Source: Alphaproteobacteria bacterium (GTDB taxonomy: Bacteria > Pseudomonadota > Alphaproteobacteria > Puniceispirillales > Puniceispirillaceae). Taken from it: a stretch of DNA of 32,686 nt. The position numbers and the translations under genes were made by a program. Where the stretch lies: contig WTHV01000100.1 of assembly GCA_011525265.1 (NCBI GenBank), positions 1 to 32,686 on the forward strand. Direction: 5' to 3'. Each line of letters opens with the position of its first letter. Position 1 is the stretch's first letter. The notes under the pieces were generated by a model. The model had not been told where the DNA came from and made no database searches. It worked only from the letters and a program-made list of their open reading frames with translations. Shown piece after piece: positions 18,801-28,351 of the stretch.

Positions 18801-20393
18801 GAGATTATCGCAAAATTGCGTCACTCAACACCTGGCGTGACTCTCATCTCACCACCACCACACCATGATATTTACTCTATCGAGGATTTGGCACAGCTTA
18901 TCTATGATTTGAAGCAGATAAATCCAGAAGCGCGTGTGTGCGTGAAGCTGGTTGCGTCAACAGGTATCGGCACGATTGCTGCTGGTGTGGCAAAGGCCAA
19001 AGCTGATACGATTTTGATTTCTGGTCATGGTGGCGGTACGGGTGCAAGCCCACAATCATCAATCAAGCACGCTGGTATGCCGTGGGAGATTGGCCTATCA
19101 GAAGTGCATCAGGTTCTCTCGATGAATGATTTGCGGGACAAGGTTGTCTTGCGCACAGATGGCGGCTTAAAGACTGGTCGCGATATCGTTATGGCGGCAA
19201 TGCTAGGCGCGGATGAATATGGTATTGGCACCTCAGCGCTTGTCGCGATGGGCTGTATTATGGTCCGCCAATGTCACTCAAACACCTGCCCTGTGGGTGT
19301 CTGTACACAGCGCGAAGATCTGCGTGATAAATTTGAAGGCACGCCTGATAAGGTTGTTCAGCTCTTCACACATGTGGCAGAAGAGGTTCGTGAAATCCTA
19401 GCGTCTCTTGGCTTTAATTCTATTCAAGAGGTCATCGGCCGCACAGATTTGCTATCACAGGTCTCACGCGGTGATGCGGCGCTTGATGATTTGGATTTGA
19501 ACCCTATCCTTGTGCAAGCCATTACAACAGGTAAGCGTGGCGGTGATATCAAAGCCGCTCGTGTTGAAGTGCCAGATACACTTGATGCGCAAATTGTGAC
19601 AGATGCACAAACAGCGCTTGAGACAGGTGGTAAGATGCAATTATCTTACAATATCGAAAATACGCAACGTGCTATCGGAACACGCTTATCATCGCATATT
19701 GTCCGCCGCTTTGGCATGACAGGTCTGCCTGAAGGGCAAGTGAATGTTAGGTTGCGTGGCCCTGCTGGCCAGTCACTTGGTGCTTTTGCGGTTCAAGGTC
19801 TGCGTTTGGATATTATCGGTGATGCCAATGATTATGTGGGCAAGGGTCTCTCTGGTGGCATGATTACCGTACGCCCATCAGTCGGCGCAAATTTTGTCGC
19901 TTCGCAAAATACCATCATTGGGAATACCGTGCTTTATGGCGCCACATCAGGCACATTACTTGCCGCTGGTCAGGCAGGTGAACGTCTTTGTGTCCGTAAC
20001 TCTGGGGCAACAGCCATTGTTGAGGGGTGTGGCTCAAACGGATGTGAATATATGACAGGTGGTGAGGTTGTCATCCTAGGTGAGGTTGGCTCTAACTTTG
20101 GCGCTGGCATGACAGGGGGTATGGGCTTTATCTATGATGAAGCTGGCACCTTTATGGATAAGGCTAATCAGGAAACCTTGCATATCACACGTATCTCAAC
20201 TGATTATTGGGCAGATCACCTCAAAGCGTTGGTAGAATTACACGCAAATGAAACTGAATCTGCCTCAGCGAAAGCGTTGTTGAATGTATGGAATAAGGCC
20301 GTTGGGCATTTCTGGCATGTTGTGCCAAAAGAAATCCTATCGAAATTGCCGCACGCGCTTGATGAGTCAGATGAGATGAGGAATGCCGGTTAA
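15834..20393 (+). CDS. gltB: Glutamate synthase large subunit
   Basis: 1519 aa; class II amidotransferase start HDNCGVGFVAAVDG, FMN domain GHGGGTGASPQSSIKHAGMPWEIGLSEVHQ, CPVGVCTQ, C-terminal GXGXG domain; SD AAGGAG upstream. Confidence 0.98.
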   Translation: MSDIKNNQTSSLDQQAYLARRKDNEALLGDAGIYNPQMEHDNCGVGFVAAVDGKPSRAVVSAAIEALQSIWHRGAVDADGMTGDGAGIHIAIPRDFFIEHIARTGHKDNGDKLAVGMVFLPRQDLSEQETCRCIVEQEILAKGYQIYGWRQVPTDTTALGQKAMATRPEIEQIMFSMPVDLSEEEAERQLFIIRRRIEEAVLRAQVTDFYVCSLSTRSIIYKGMFLAEQVTAFYPDLLDERFISDFAVYHQRYSTNTFPTWRLAQPFRVLAHNGEINTVRGNMNWMACHEDRMQSDLFGQSVEEIKPIIAKGSSDSAALDSVFELMLHGGRDLPMVKTMMIPQAIDVDGGSDLAELYAYCNAVMEPWDGPAAIAAFSGDWAIGGTDRNGLRPMRYTLTNTGLLIAGSETGMVVVPESEIIERGRLGPGEMIGVNLAEGRLMHDKEIKDNLKTRSNWGEWVGRSEKMDALLAKAKSSKLDLPDADTLRRRQLLAGWTLEDMELLLQPMAEGGKEATGSMGDDAPLAVLSSNYRGLHHFFRQNFSQVTNPPIDSLRERHVMTLRTRLGNLGNILDEAPEQCDHLLLNSPILTNAEYAALVSHLGTKAAVIDCTYDAADGDDGLSKALDRIQEESETAVRGGCEHIMLTDAGADASRLPIPMILATGAVHSHLVREQLRTFASVNVSSGECLDVHHFAVLVGVGATTINAYLAEWTIVERMEKGLLEGLTRSQAMANFKKAIEDGLLKIMSKMGISVIASYRGGYNFEALGLSRSLVAKYFPPMTSRISGLGLSGIQSRMRQMHEKAFGGEASFLPVGGLLRYRKSGERHAFDGQMIHAMQHACNTGSYDSWKKYVGIVSRQGPVNLRDLLDFTSDVTAIRVEDVESITEIRKRLVAPGISLGALSPEAHETLSIAMNRIGAKSDSGEGGEDPERFKLRANGDNPSSAIKQVASGRFGVTAEYLNNCQELEIKVAQGAKPGEGGQLPGIKVNEIIAKLRHSTPGVTLISPPPHHDIYSIEDLAQLIYDLKQINPEARVCVKLVASTGIGTIAAGVAKAKADTILISGHGGGTGASPQSSIKHAGMPWEIGLSEVHQVLSMNDLRDKVVLRTDGGLKTGRDIVMAAMLGADEYGIGTSALVAMGCIMVRQCHSNTCPVGVCTQREDLRDKFEGTPDKVVQLFTHVAEEVREILASLGFNSIQEVIGRTDLLSQVSRGDAALDDLDLNPILVQAITTGKRGGDIKAARVEVPDTLDAQIVTDAQTALETGGKMQLSYNIENTQRAIGTRLSSHIVRRFGMTGLPEGQVNVRLRGPAGQSLGAFAVQGLRLDIIGDANDYVGKGLSGGMITVRPSVGANFVASQNTIIGNTVLYGATSGTLLAAGQAGERLCVRNSGATAIVEGCGSNGCEYMTGGEVVILGEVGSNFGAGMTGGMGFIYDEAGTFMDKANQETLHITRISTDYWADHLKALVELHANETESASAKALLNVWNKAVGHFWHVVPKEILSKLPHALDESDEMRNAG

Positions 20394-20904
20394 GGGCGCA
20401 TTGCCCTCTGGGGTTGTGATACGCCCAGAGACAGCAGAGGATAAAGCAGCGATTGACCATGTCATCGCCGCTGCCTTTGGTGATGGCCGCTTTATGCGCT
20501 CAGTGCGTCATTTGCGCCGTGCCTCGCATGAAGCGTCATTGTCATTTGTCGTGACTTTGCAGGATAAGGTCATTGGCTCTATCCGCTATTGGCCAATCTT
20601 GGTGGGCGGTAGGACACAGCTATTGCTTGGGCCTCTTGCGGTGTTGCCCGAACATAGTGGGAAAGGCTTTGGCAAGGCGCTTGTCGCACATTCCCTTAGC
20701 GTTGCAGAAACCACATCATATGACTTCATTTTAATTTCAGGCGAGCCAGATTATTACCCGCGCTTTGGGTTTGAGCCAGCGAGCCAAGAGTTGTTCTTAT
20801 GGCCTGGATTTATTGAACCAGAAAGATTGCAGATTAAATGGCTGTCTGAAGATGCCAAGACAAAGGCGCCTGCTGCGGCACAGGCCATCTTGCCAATGTT
20901 GTAA
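20383..20904 (+). CDS. GNAT family N-acetyltransferase (YhbS-like)
   Basis: VIRPETAEDKAAIDHVIAAAFGD...LGPLAVLPEHSGKGFGKALVAHSL...FILISGEPDYYPRFGFEPAS. Start overlaps the gltB stop (ATGCCGGTTAA). Confidence 0.9.
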   Translation: MPVKGALPSGVVIRPETAEDKAAIDHVIAAAFGDGRFMRSVRHLRRASHEASLSFVVTLQDKVIGSIRYWPILVGGRTQLLLGPLAVLPEHSGKGFGKALVAHSLSVAETTSYDFILISGEPDYYPRFGFEPASQELFLWPGFIEPERLQIKWLSEDAKTKAPAAAQAILPML

Positions 20905-20971
20905 AAATAGGTGTAATTTGACGAGTCATTGTAATTGAACGTCAATTTTCTTCTCACTTTTGTGTTGTGTC

Positions 20972-21640
20972 ATGCCGATTTTATACCATTATCCCCTTGC
21001 CCCAACATCACGCTTTATCCGTCTTGTTCTCAATGAATATAAGAGTGATGCAGAGTTGCGCGCGCTTGTACCATGGGAGCGTCATGAAGCTTTGTTGCGC
21101 ATTAATCCTGCTGGTGAACTGCCTGTGCTTGATGATGCAGCTCAGGGGGTTTATTGCGGTGCGCGTGTCATAAGTGAATGGGTAGAAGAGACGCAAACAG
21201 CGCCATTTTTGATGACAGGAACAGCTGAAGATCGCGCTGAGATAAGGCGCTTGATTGACTGGTTTGATGGCAAATTCACAAAGGAAGTTGGCGGCCCCTT
21301 ATTCCAAGAACGTATTGCAAAACGCTTTCTGCGTGGCCAAGCTGTGTCATCAGATGTTATCCGCACCGCTATCGCAAATGCGCATATTCATTTTGGCTAT
21401 TTTGACTGGCTTCTTGGCCGTCATGACTGGCTTGCCGGTGACCGTTTGACCTTGGCTGATCTCAATGGGGCGGCACATTTATCAATGCTTGATTATTTCG
21501 GTGATGTTGATTGGCAGAAATATCCTGACCTTAAGACATGGTATATGAAGATGAAATCACGCCCCTCTTTTCGCCCGCTTTTGGCAGATAGGCTTGTCGG
21601 GATGCCGCCTGCCAAAGATTATGCAGAGCTTGATTTCTAA
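20972..21640 (+). CDS. Glutathione S-transferase family protein
   Basis: MPILYHYPLAPTSRFIRLVLNEYKSDAELRALVPWERHEALLRINPAGELPVLDD (GST N-domain), WLAGDRLTLADLNGAAHLSMLDYFGDVDW (C-domain). ORF track starts at 20960. Confidence 0.88.
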   Translation: MPILYHYPLAPTSRFIRLVLNEYKSDAELRALVPWERHEALLRINPAGELPVLDDAAQGVYCGARVISEWVEETQTAPFLMTGTAEDRAEIRRLIDWFDGKFTKEVGGPLFQERIAKRFLRGQAVSSDVIRTAIANAHIHFGYFDWLLGRHDWLAGDRLTLADLNGAAHLSMLDYFGDVDWQKYPDLKTWYMKMKSRPSFRPLLADRLVGMPPAKDYAELDF

Positions 21641-21645
21641 AATCT

Positions 21646-22419
21646 CTATGATGGGTCTGCAAGCAGGCTTTCAAGGCTGTGAATAATCATCGCAATTTCT
21701 TCATCAGACGAAAAACGATGGCCTGAGGCTTTGACCAAATTTATGTGAACATTATCTGATGAGACAATTTCTGCAATGGCACAAGCGGTCTGCCATGGCA
21801 CCTCATGATCTGCCATGCCTTGATGCAAGATAATAGAGCAGGTGATCTCCAAGGGTTTGTCAAGAAGCAGATTATCTCTACCATCTGTTATCAGCGTGTA
21901 GGGATAGATAACATCCTCATCCGCATAAGGGTTTGGCAGAGCTATCTGCCCTGTCTGCGCCATCTCCTCTTGCTGATCAGCGCTCAGATTTTGCCAAATT
22001 AATGTTTCAGTGAAATCAGGTGCGGCGGCAATGCCTATCAGGCCAGCCATTTTATGCGGGTTTGCTTTGGCAAGGTTGAGCATAATCCACCCGCCAAGTG
22101 ATGAGCCAACCAAAATCACCTTATCATCTGCAAGCTTTTCCAAAATATCAGTCGCGTCTTTTGTCCAAGAGCTGATGGTGCCATCAAGAAACGCACCTGA
22201 GCTAAGCCCATGGCCTGTATAATCAAAACGCAAAAAAGCGCGCCCTGCCTTGAGGCAATAATCTGCTAATGCTTGTGCTTTGGAGCCAAACATATCTGAG
22301 CCGTGACCGCTTAGAAACACAATGAGCGGCCCTGTGCCCTGATGAAGCTGATAGGCTAATCTTCTGCCATCATCAAAAGTGAGATATTTTGTTTCCATCA
22401 TGGCTAAGCCTTTGTGCAT
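21646..22419 (-). CDS. Alpha/beta hydrolase
   Basis: IVFLSGHGSDMFGSKAQALADYCLKAGRAFLRFDYTGHGLSSG...VILVGSSLGGWIMLNLA (GxSxG) ...ILHQGMADHEVPWQ. An internal ATG at 22401 is an alternative start. Confidence 0.88.
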   Translation of the reverse strand: MHKGLAMMETKYLTFDDGRRLAYQLHQGTGPLIVFLSGHGSDMFGSKAQALADYCLKAGRAFLRFDYTGHGLSSGAFLDGTISSWTKDATDILEKLADDKVILVGSSLGGWIMLNLAKANPHKMAGLIGIAAAPDFTETLIWQNLSADQQEEMAQTGQIALPNPYADEDVIYPYTLITDGRDNLLLDKPLEITCSIILHQGMADHEVPWQTACAIAEIVSSDNVHINLVKASGHRFSSDEEIAMIIHSLESLLADPS

Positions 22420-22448
22420 TAGGTTAATGAGTGCTATAATCGCGCCAC

Positions 22449-23684
22449 TTGTTATTCATGTTATTATTCATGCCCTTTTTTGGTTCCCAATCAATGTCAA
22501 AATTCAGCTTCTCAAAATCTATTTCATCTGCCGCAGATGAAATGCGCCAACCGGTTGTTGCTCAAGTCCTGCCAGAATTGCATTTGGGCGGGGTGGAGCG
22601 TGGCACGGTTGAAGTCGCAAAGGCTGTTATTGCGGCAGGTGGCAAGGCTGTGGTGATAAGCAATGGTGGTCAGTTAGAAGTGCAATTGCAACGCATTGGC
22701 GCAACGCATGTAAAATTACCTGTCCATTCAAAAAACCCGTTGAAATGGGGCGGGATTCGTCGTGATGTCAAAAAAGCATTGATGGAGCATGGGGCTGATA
22801 TTGTCCATGTGCGCTCTCGTGCGCCGGCATGGATAGCCCTGCCTGCCGCTAAAGCGCTTGGGCTTGCTACCATATCGACGATTCATGGGAAATTTGGCAC
22901 CACAAGCTTTTTCAAACGCCGCTATAATGCAAAATTGCTAAGTGCTGATCATGTGATTGCTATTTCACATTTTATCAAATCACAGATTGAAACCCATTTC
23001 CGCAAATATGATGTGACAGACAAATTAACGGTCATTCATCGTGGCGTTGATGATGGTTATTTTGATGCAAGCGCAGTCAAACAAGGGCGCACGATCAATG
23101 AGGCTGTGCGCCTTGCTCTGCCAGATGATAAGCCTGTTGTGATGATGCCAGCACGCCCAACAGCGTGGAAAGGGCATGAAATATTGCTTCGTGCGGTTGC
23201 CAAAATGCCTGAGCGTGATTTCACCCTTGTTTTGCTTGGTATTGTGGGCGCACAGGATAAATTTTATCAGCATATTGAAGGTCTTGTGCGTCAATTGGGT
23301 CTTGAATCAATGGTGCGACTTGCTGCGGCATCAAAAGATATGCCTGCGGCCATGATGCTTGCTGATGTGGTGGTTATGCCATCGATTGAACCAGAACCCT
23401 TTGGGCGTGTTGCGATTGAGGCACAAGCTATGGGACGGCCAGTTGTGGCATTTGATCATGGCGGCGCGTGCGAATCTATCACTGATGGGGAAACAGGCTA
23501 TTTAGCGACGCCGCAAGATGCCAAGAATTTAGGTGAGAAGATTGCCCAAGCGCTTGCCCTTGGGCCACGTCAGCGCAAAAAATTTGCCGCCACTGCACGA
23601 AACCATATTGAGGCGTCATTTACGGTCGATACCATGTGCGCCCAAACAATCGCACTCTATGATGCGTGCTTGAAGAAAAACTAA
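22449..23684 (+). CDS. Glycosyltransferase family 4 protein
   Basis: VLPELHLGGVERGTVEVAKAVIAAGGKAVVIS...VIHRGVDDGYF...PARPTAWKGHEILLRAVAKM...PSIEPEPFGRVAIEAQAMGRPVVAFDHGG. Start may be 22494 (MSKFSFSK). Confidence 0.9.
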   Translation: MLFMLLFMPFFGSQSMSKFSFSKSISSAADEMRQPVVAQVLPELHLGGVERGTVEVAKAVIAAGGKAVVISNGGQLEVQLQRIGATHVKLPVHSKNPLKWGGIRRDVKKALMEHGADIVHVRSRAPAWIALPAAKALGLATISTIHGKFGTTSFFKRRYNAKLLSADHVIAISHFIKSQIETHFRKYDVTDKLTVIHRGVDDGYFDASAVKQGRTINEAVRLALPDDKPVVMMPARPTAWKGHEILLRAVAKMPERDFTLVLLGIVGAQDKFYQHIEGLVRQLGLESMVRLAAASKDMPAAMMLADVVVMPSIEPEPFGRVAIEAQAMGRPVVAFDHGGACESITDGETGYLATPQDAKNLGEKIAQALALGPRQRKKFAATARNHIEASFTVDTMCAQTIALYDACLKKN

Positions 23685-23772
23685 CCCTGACTTGTGTTAT
23701 GCGCCTAATTTTTATAGATTACGGGCCATATAAGATACGGGTTCTCGCTCTAACAACGGAATTACAACAATA

Positions 23773-25698
23773 ATGCCAGCAATTTCACTGCCTGATGGCT
23801 CAGTAAAAGAATTTGAAAATGCCGTAACACCTTATGAGGTTGCAGCCTCAATTGGTGCAGGTCTTGCAAAGGCGGCTATGGGCGCTTTTGTAGATGATGG
23901 TGCGTGGGATTTAACACGTCCGATTGAAACAGATGCCGCACTTCGTCTCGTCACAAATCGCGATGAAGAAGCCCTAGAGCTGGTTCGTCATGATTGTGCG
24001 CATATTATGGCTGAGGCCGTGTTGGAACTTTTCCCAGAAACACAAGTGACAATTGGCCCTGCGATTGAAAATGGCTTCTATTATGATTTCTTCCGGAAAG
24101 AGTCATTTACGCCAGAAGACCTTGAAGCCATTGAAAAGCGTATGCATGAGATTGTTGACCGTGATGAAGAGATCATCCGCGGTACTTGGACAAGAGATGA
24201 AGCTGTCGCCTTTTATAAAGAGCGCAACGAGCCCTTTAAGGTTGAGCTTGTCGAGGCTATCCCACAGGGCGAGACTGTCAGCCATTACACACAAGGTGCC
24301 TTTATCGATTTATGCCGCGGCCCTCACTTGCCATCAACTGGCAGAGCCGGTCATGCCTTTAAATTGATGAAAGTCGCTGGCGCTTATTGGCGTGGTGATT
24401 CGAATAACCCCATGTTACAGCGCATCTATGGCACAGCATGGCTGACAGAAAAAGACCTTGCGGCGCATTTGCATATGCTTGAAGAAGCTGAAAAGCGTGA
24501 TCACAGAAAGCTTGGCCGCGCGCTTGATTTCTTCCATATGCAAGAAGAAGCGACAGGGTCTGTGTTCTGGCATCCGCGCGGGTGGGTGTTATATCGTGAG
24601 ATTGAACAATATATGCGCCGCCGTCTTGATGCGGCAGGCTATCATGAGGTGAAAACACCACAATTGATTGACCGCTCTTTGTGGGAAGCCTCAGGGCATT
24701 GGGATAAATTTGGTGAGAATATGTTCACTGCCCATTCCGAAGATGACCGCACTTTGGCTCTAAAGCCCATGAATTGCCCGGGTCATGTGCAAATTTATCG
24801 CCAAGGTGTGAAATCCTATCGTGACCTGCCAATGCGTATGGCGGAATTTGGCAGCTGTCATCGTAATGAGCCATCTGGTGCCTTGCATGGTATTATGCGT
24901 GTGCGTGCCTTTACCCAAGATGATGCCCATATTTTCTGTACCGAAGATCAAATCACATCAGAATCAGTGGCCTTTTGTAGCTTGCTTCAAGATATCTATA
25001 AAGATTTCGGCTTTAGTGAAGTGCGGGTGAAATTCTCTGACCGCCCTGATGTACGTGCAGGCGAAGATGCTGTTTGGGATAAGGCAGAAGCCGCGCTGAC
25101 AGATGCCACCAAGGCTGCTGGTCTTGAGACAAAATTAAACCCAGGTGAGGGGGCCTTTTATGGCCCGAAATTGGAATTTGTCCTAACAGATGCGATTGGC
25201 CGTGATTGGCAATGTGGTACCTTGCAGGTGGATTTTGTACTGCCAGAACGCCTTGATGCGGAATATGTCGGTGAAGATGGCAATCGTCATCGCCCTGTGA
25301 TGCTGCACCGTGCGATTTTGGGCTCTATGGAGCGTTGGATCGGCATTTTGATTGAGCAATATTCTGGCCGCATGCCCTTATGGCTATCGCCTGTTCAGAT
25401 TGTTGTTGCCCCTATCACAGCGGCGGCAAATGACTATGCTGATGCGGTTGTGGAAGCAGCAAAAGATGCAGGTCTTCGTGTTGAAATTGACACAAGAAAT
25501 GAAAAGATTGGCTATAAGATTAGAGAGCATAGCACTGGCAAAATTCCTGTTATCATCGCAGTTGGTGAGCGTGAGGCAGAGGCTGGCACAGTGGCTATTC
25601 GACGCCTTGGTTCGCAAGATCAGACGATTTTACCTTTGGCACAAGCTATCGCTGAGATTGCAGAAGAGGCTATTGCACCTGATTTGCGCAAAAACTAG
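23773..25698 (+). CDS. thrS: Threonyl-tRNA synthetase
   Basis: TGS-domain start, [89 protein letters not shown]. Confidence 0.98.
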   Translation: MPAISLPDGSVKEFENAVTPYEVAASIGAGLAKAAMGAFVDDGAWDLTRPIETDAALRLVTNRDEEALELVRHDCAHIMAEAVLELFPETQVTIGPAIENGFYYDFFRKESFTPEDLEAIEKRMHEIVDRDEEIIRGTWTRDEAVAFYKERNEPFKVELVEAIPQGETVSHYTQGAFIDLCRGPHLPSTGRAGHAFKLMKVAGAYWRGDSNNPMLQRIYGTAWLTEKDLAAHLHMLEEAEKRDHRKLGRALDFFHMQEEATGSVFWHPRGWVLYREIEQYMRRRLDAAGYHEVKTPQLIDRSLWEASGHWDKFGENMFTAHSEDDRTLALKPMNCPGHVQIYRQGVKSYRDLPMRMAEFGSCHRNEPSGALHGIMRVRAFTQDDAHIFCTEDQITSESVAFCSLLQDIYKDFGFSEVRVKFSDRPDVRAGEDAVWDKAEAALTDATKAAGLETKLNPGEGAFYGPKLEFVLTDAIGRDWQCGTLQVDFVLPERLDAEYVGEDGNRHRPVMLHRAILGSMERWIGILIEQYSGRMPLWLSPVQIVVAPITAAANDYADAVVEAAKDAGLRVEIDTRNEKIGYKIREHSTGKIPVIIAVGEREAEAGTVAIRRLGSQDQTILPLAQAIAEIAEEAIAPDLRKN

Positions 25699-25811
25699 CG
25701 CGTTTGCTTGAGTTTTGTCAAAATTAAGACTAAAGATAAAAACGCATGATGAAATACCACTAAGAGGGTATAAGACATTATGCGAGTTGAACTGATATAT
25801 AGGAGAGTTTC

Positions 25812-26348
25812 ATAGCACGTTCACGCCAAGATGCGATGCCAGCTAATTCTGGCCCGCGTATAAACGAAGCCATCAGGTCTGCCACTGTAAGATGTATCGA
25901 TGCAGAAGGCGAGCAGTTGGGTGTCTTAAGTATTGATGAAGCGCTAGAAAAAGCCGCACAAGCTGGTCTTGATTTGGTTGAATTACAGCCAAATGCTGAG
26001 CCGCCTGTGTGTAAAATCCTTGATTATGGTAAGTTCAAATATCAAGCGCAAAAGCGTGCCAATGAAGCCCGCAAAAAGCAAAAAGTTATTGAAGTCAAAG
26101 AAATCAAGCTGCGCCCAAATATCGATGATCATGATTATCAGGTGAAAATGCGCGCCGTAAATAAATTCCTTGCCGCAGGTGATAAGGTGAAGGTAACGCT
26201 TCGTTTCCGCGGTCGTGAAATGGCCCATGTGGAGCTTGGCGCGCAATTGCTTGAACGTGTGCGTACTGAGATTGATGAGGTCGCAAAGGTTGAGGCGATG
26301 CCAAAGATGGAAGGTCGCCAGATGATTATGGTGATTGCACCACGTTAA
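25812..26348 (+). CDS. infC: Translation initiation factor IF-3, predicted ATA start
   Basis: AGGAGAGTTTC-ATA-GCA-CGT-TCA-CGC-CAA-GAT-GCG-ATG-CCA gives (I/M)[22 protein letters not shown]... In-frame TAG at 25800-25802; no ATG/GTG/TTG lies between it and ATG 25836, which lacks an SD. Downstream ...[40 protein letters not shown]. Confidence 0.9.
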   Translation: MARSRQDAMPANSGPRINEAIRSATVRCIDAEGEQLGVLSIDEALEKAAQAGLDLVELQPNAEPPVCKILDYGKFKYQAQKRANEARKKQKVIEVKEIKLRPNIDDHDYQVKMRAVNKFLAAGDKVKVTLRFRGREMAHVELGAQLLERVRTEIDEVAKVEAMPKMEGRQMIMVIAPR

Positions 26349-26374
26349 TCAGCTAGAAATATCTGCATTATCAG

Positions 26375-26410
26375 ACAGCGCTTTTATCGTTTAAAAAGCG
26401 CTGTTTGTTT
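26375..26410 (+). terminator. Rho-independent terminator after infC
   Basis: ACAGCGCTTTT-ATCGTT-TAAAAAGCGCTGT followed by TTGTTTT. Confidence 0.8.
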
Positions 26411-26430
26411 TAGGGACATGCTGATAATTG

Positions 26431-26459
26431 TTGCTTTTAGCGACCTTTGGCATTATACC
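26431..26459 (+). promoter_or_regulatory. Candidate promoter for rpmI-rplT
   Basis: TTGCTT, 17-nt spacer, TATACC, just downstream of the infC terminator; weak consensus matches. Confidence 0.3.
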
Positions 26460-26569
26460 AAGCAACACTAAAAAGATCACGGCTGGTACGGGCTATGTTA
26501 CAAGGGCTGCCTGACTGGTCATATGATGGTTGAAATTCAACCAAAACCCTTAATTAAAGTGAGGATGAA

Positions 26570-26767
26570 ATGCCCAAGATGAAGACCAAAAGTGGGGCGA
26601 AAAAACGCTTCCGCTTGACAGCAAATGGTAAAGTACGCGGTTCAGCTGCTTTCCTAAGCCACAATCTCCGTCGTCGTTCACAGAAAATGAAACGCCAAGC
26701 ACGTGGTACAATGATTCTTTGTGCTGCTGATGCGCGTATCGTTAAACGTTTTCTGCCTTACGCCTAA
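26570..26767 (+). CDS. rpmI: 50S ribosomal protein L35
   Basis: MPKMKTKSGAKKRFRLTANGKVRGSAAFLSHNLRRRSQKMKRQARG...; followed by rplT. Confidence 0.98.
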   Translation: MPKMKTKSGAKKRFRLTANGKVRGSAAFLSHNLRRRSQKMKRQARGTMILCAADARIVKRFLPYA

Positions 26768-26779
26768 AGGAGTTCTGAT

Positions 26780-27133
26780 ATGGCTAGAGTAAAAAGAGGC
26801 GTAACTTCACACGCACGTCACAATAAAGTTATCAAAGCAGCAAAAGGCTATTATGGCCGTCGTAAGAATACGATCCGCGTTGCAAAGCAGGCCGTCGATA
26901 AAGCACGCCAATATGCTTATCGTGACCGCCGCGTTCGCAAGCGTGAATTCCGCGCTTTGTGGATTCAGCGTATCAATGCTGCCGCACGTTTGCATGGCAT
27001 GACATATTCATCATTGATGGGTGGTTTGAACAAAGCAGGTATCGCGGTTGACCGTAAGATGCTAAGCGACCTTGCTATCCATGATGCCAACGCATTTGCC
27101 GCCCTTGTAGAGCATTCACGCAAAGCGGCTTAA
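26780..27133 (+). CDS. rplT: 50S ribosomal protein L20
   Basis: [70 protein letters not shown]. Confidence 0.99.
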   Translation: MARVKRGVTSHARHNKVIKAAKGYYGRRKNTIRVAKQAVDKARQYAYRDRRVRKREFRALWIQRINAAARLHGMTYSSLMGGLNKAGIAVDRKMLSDLAIHDANAFAALVEHSRKAA

Positions 27134-27156
27134 CAGGCGATAAAAACTAATGATAA

Positions 27157-27187
27157 GATGGGGCCTGACGGGCCCCATCGGTTTTTG
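27157..27187 (+). terminator. Rho-independent terminator (or attenuator) between rplT and pheS
   Basis: GATGGGGCC-TGACG-GGCCCCATC-GGTTTTTG: perfect 9-bp GC-rich stem and T-tract. Confidence 0.85.
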
Positions 27188-27268
27188 TGGCCTATTTTTT
27201 TAAACAAGAACATGACCTTAATAGTCATATGATAAGCAGATGATATAAGGGCCAGTTTCGAGGATATT

Positions 27269-28345
27269 ATGCAATCACTTGATGCGTTACAATCAGAGTT
27301 GTTAGCCAAGATCGCGGCAGCAGATACAGAAGCAGCATTAGATGCTATCCGTATTGATGCCCTTGGCAAAAAAGGTGTTATCTCAGAGCAATTAAAATCG
27401 CTTGGTGCTATGCCAGCAGAAGAGCGTAAAAGCTTTGGGGCACAGGTTAATGCTGTCAAACAGCAGGTATCTGATGCGCTATCTGAAAAAGCGACAATTT
27501 TGGCACGCGCGGCATTAGATGCGAAATTAGCGTCTGAGGCCGTTGATGTGACATTACCCGTACCATCAGCATCACAAGGCCGCTTTCATCCGTTAAGCCG
27601 CACGATTGAAGAGATTACAGCTATCTTTGCCGATATGGGCTTTTCGGTTGCTGAAGGCCCTGATGTGGAATCTGATTATTATAATTTTACCGCGCTTAAT
27701 ATTCCGCCAGAACATCCAGCCCGCCAAGAGCATGATACCTTTTATCTAAAGGCAGATGAAACAGGGGCACGTCCTGTGCTTCGCACCCAAACGTCACCTG
27801 TTCAAATCAGAACAATGGAAGCCAATGAGCCGCCAATCCGTATCATTGCCCCTGGTCGCACATATCGTTCAGACCATGATGCCACCCATTCACCTATGTT
27901 CCATCAATGTGAAGGGCTTGTGATTGGCACAGATATTCATATGGGACATCTTAAGGGCTGTTTGATTGAATTTTGTAAGGCGTTTTTTGGCGTTGATGAA
28001 TTGCCTGTGCGGTTCCGTCCAAGCTTTTTCCCTTTCACAGAACCATCTGCGGAGGTCGATATTGGCTGTAGCCGTAAAGATGGTGGCCTGAAAATTGGTG
28101 CCGGTGATGATTGGCTAGAGATTTTAGGCTCTGGCATGGTTCATCCAACTGTCTTGGCCAATTGTGGTTATGATCCTGAAAAAGTCCAAGGCTTTGCCTT
28201 TGGCATGGGGATTGAGCGTTTGGCGATGCTAAAATATGGCATCCCTGATTTGCGCACTTTCTATGAGACAGATTTGCGCTGGATGCGTCATTACGGCTTT
28301 ATGGGGCATGATGTGCCTGCCCTTCACACAGGTATTGTGGGGTAA
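27269..28345 (+). CDS. pheS: Phenylalanyl-tRNA synthetase alpha subunit
   Basis: [83 protein letters not shown]. Confidence 0.98.
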   Translation: MQSLDALQSELLAKIAAADTEAALDAIRIDALGKKGVISEQLKSLGAMPAEERKSFGAQVNAVKQQVSDALSEKATILARAALDAKLASEAVDVTLPVPSASQGRFHPLSRTIEEITAIFADMGFSVAEGPDVESDYYNFTALNIPPEHPARQEHDTFYLKADETGARPVLRTQTSPVQIRTMEANEPPIRIIAPGRTYRSDHDATHSPMFHQCEGLVIGTDIHMGHLKGCLIEFCKAFFGVDELPVRFRPSFFPFTEPSAEVDIGCSRKDGGLKIGAGDDWLEILGSGMVHPTVLANCGYDPEKVQGFAFGMGIERLAMLKYGIPDLRTFYETDLRWMRHYGFMGHDVPALHTGIVG

Positions 28346-28351
28346 TCAGAT

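Noticed and set aside
25352-25711. 119-aa plus-strand ORF overlapping thrS
   Set aside because: Out-of-frame within the conserved thrS C-terminal domain; no independent evidence of coding.
27150-27203. Mini-ORF MIRWGLTGPIGFCGLFF upstream of pheS, ending in Phe codons, considered as a pheM-like attenuator peptide
   Set aside because: The Phe codons come from the T-tracts and lie downstream of the terminator hairpin, the wrong geometry for ribosome-stalling attenuation; no convincing SD. The hairpin reads best as a plain terminator after rplT.
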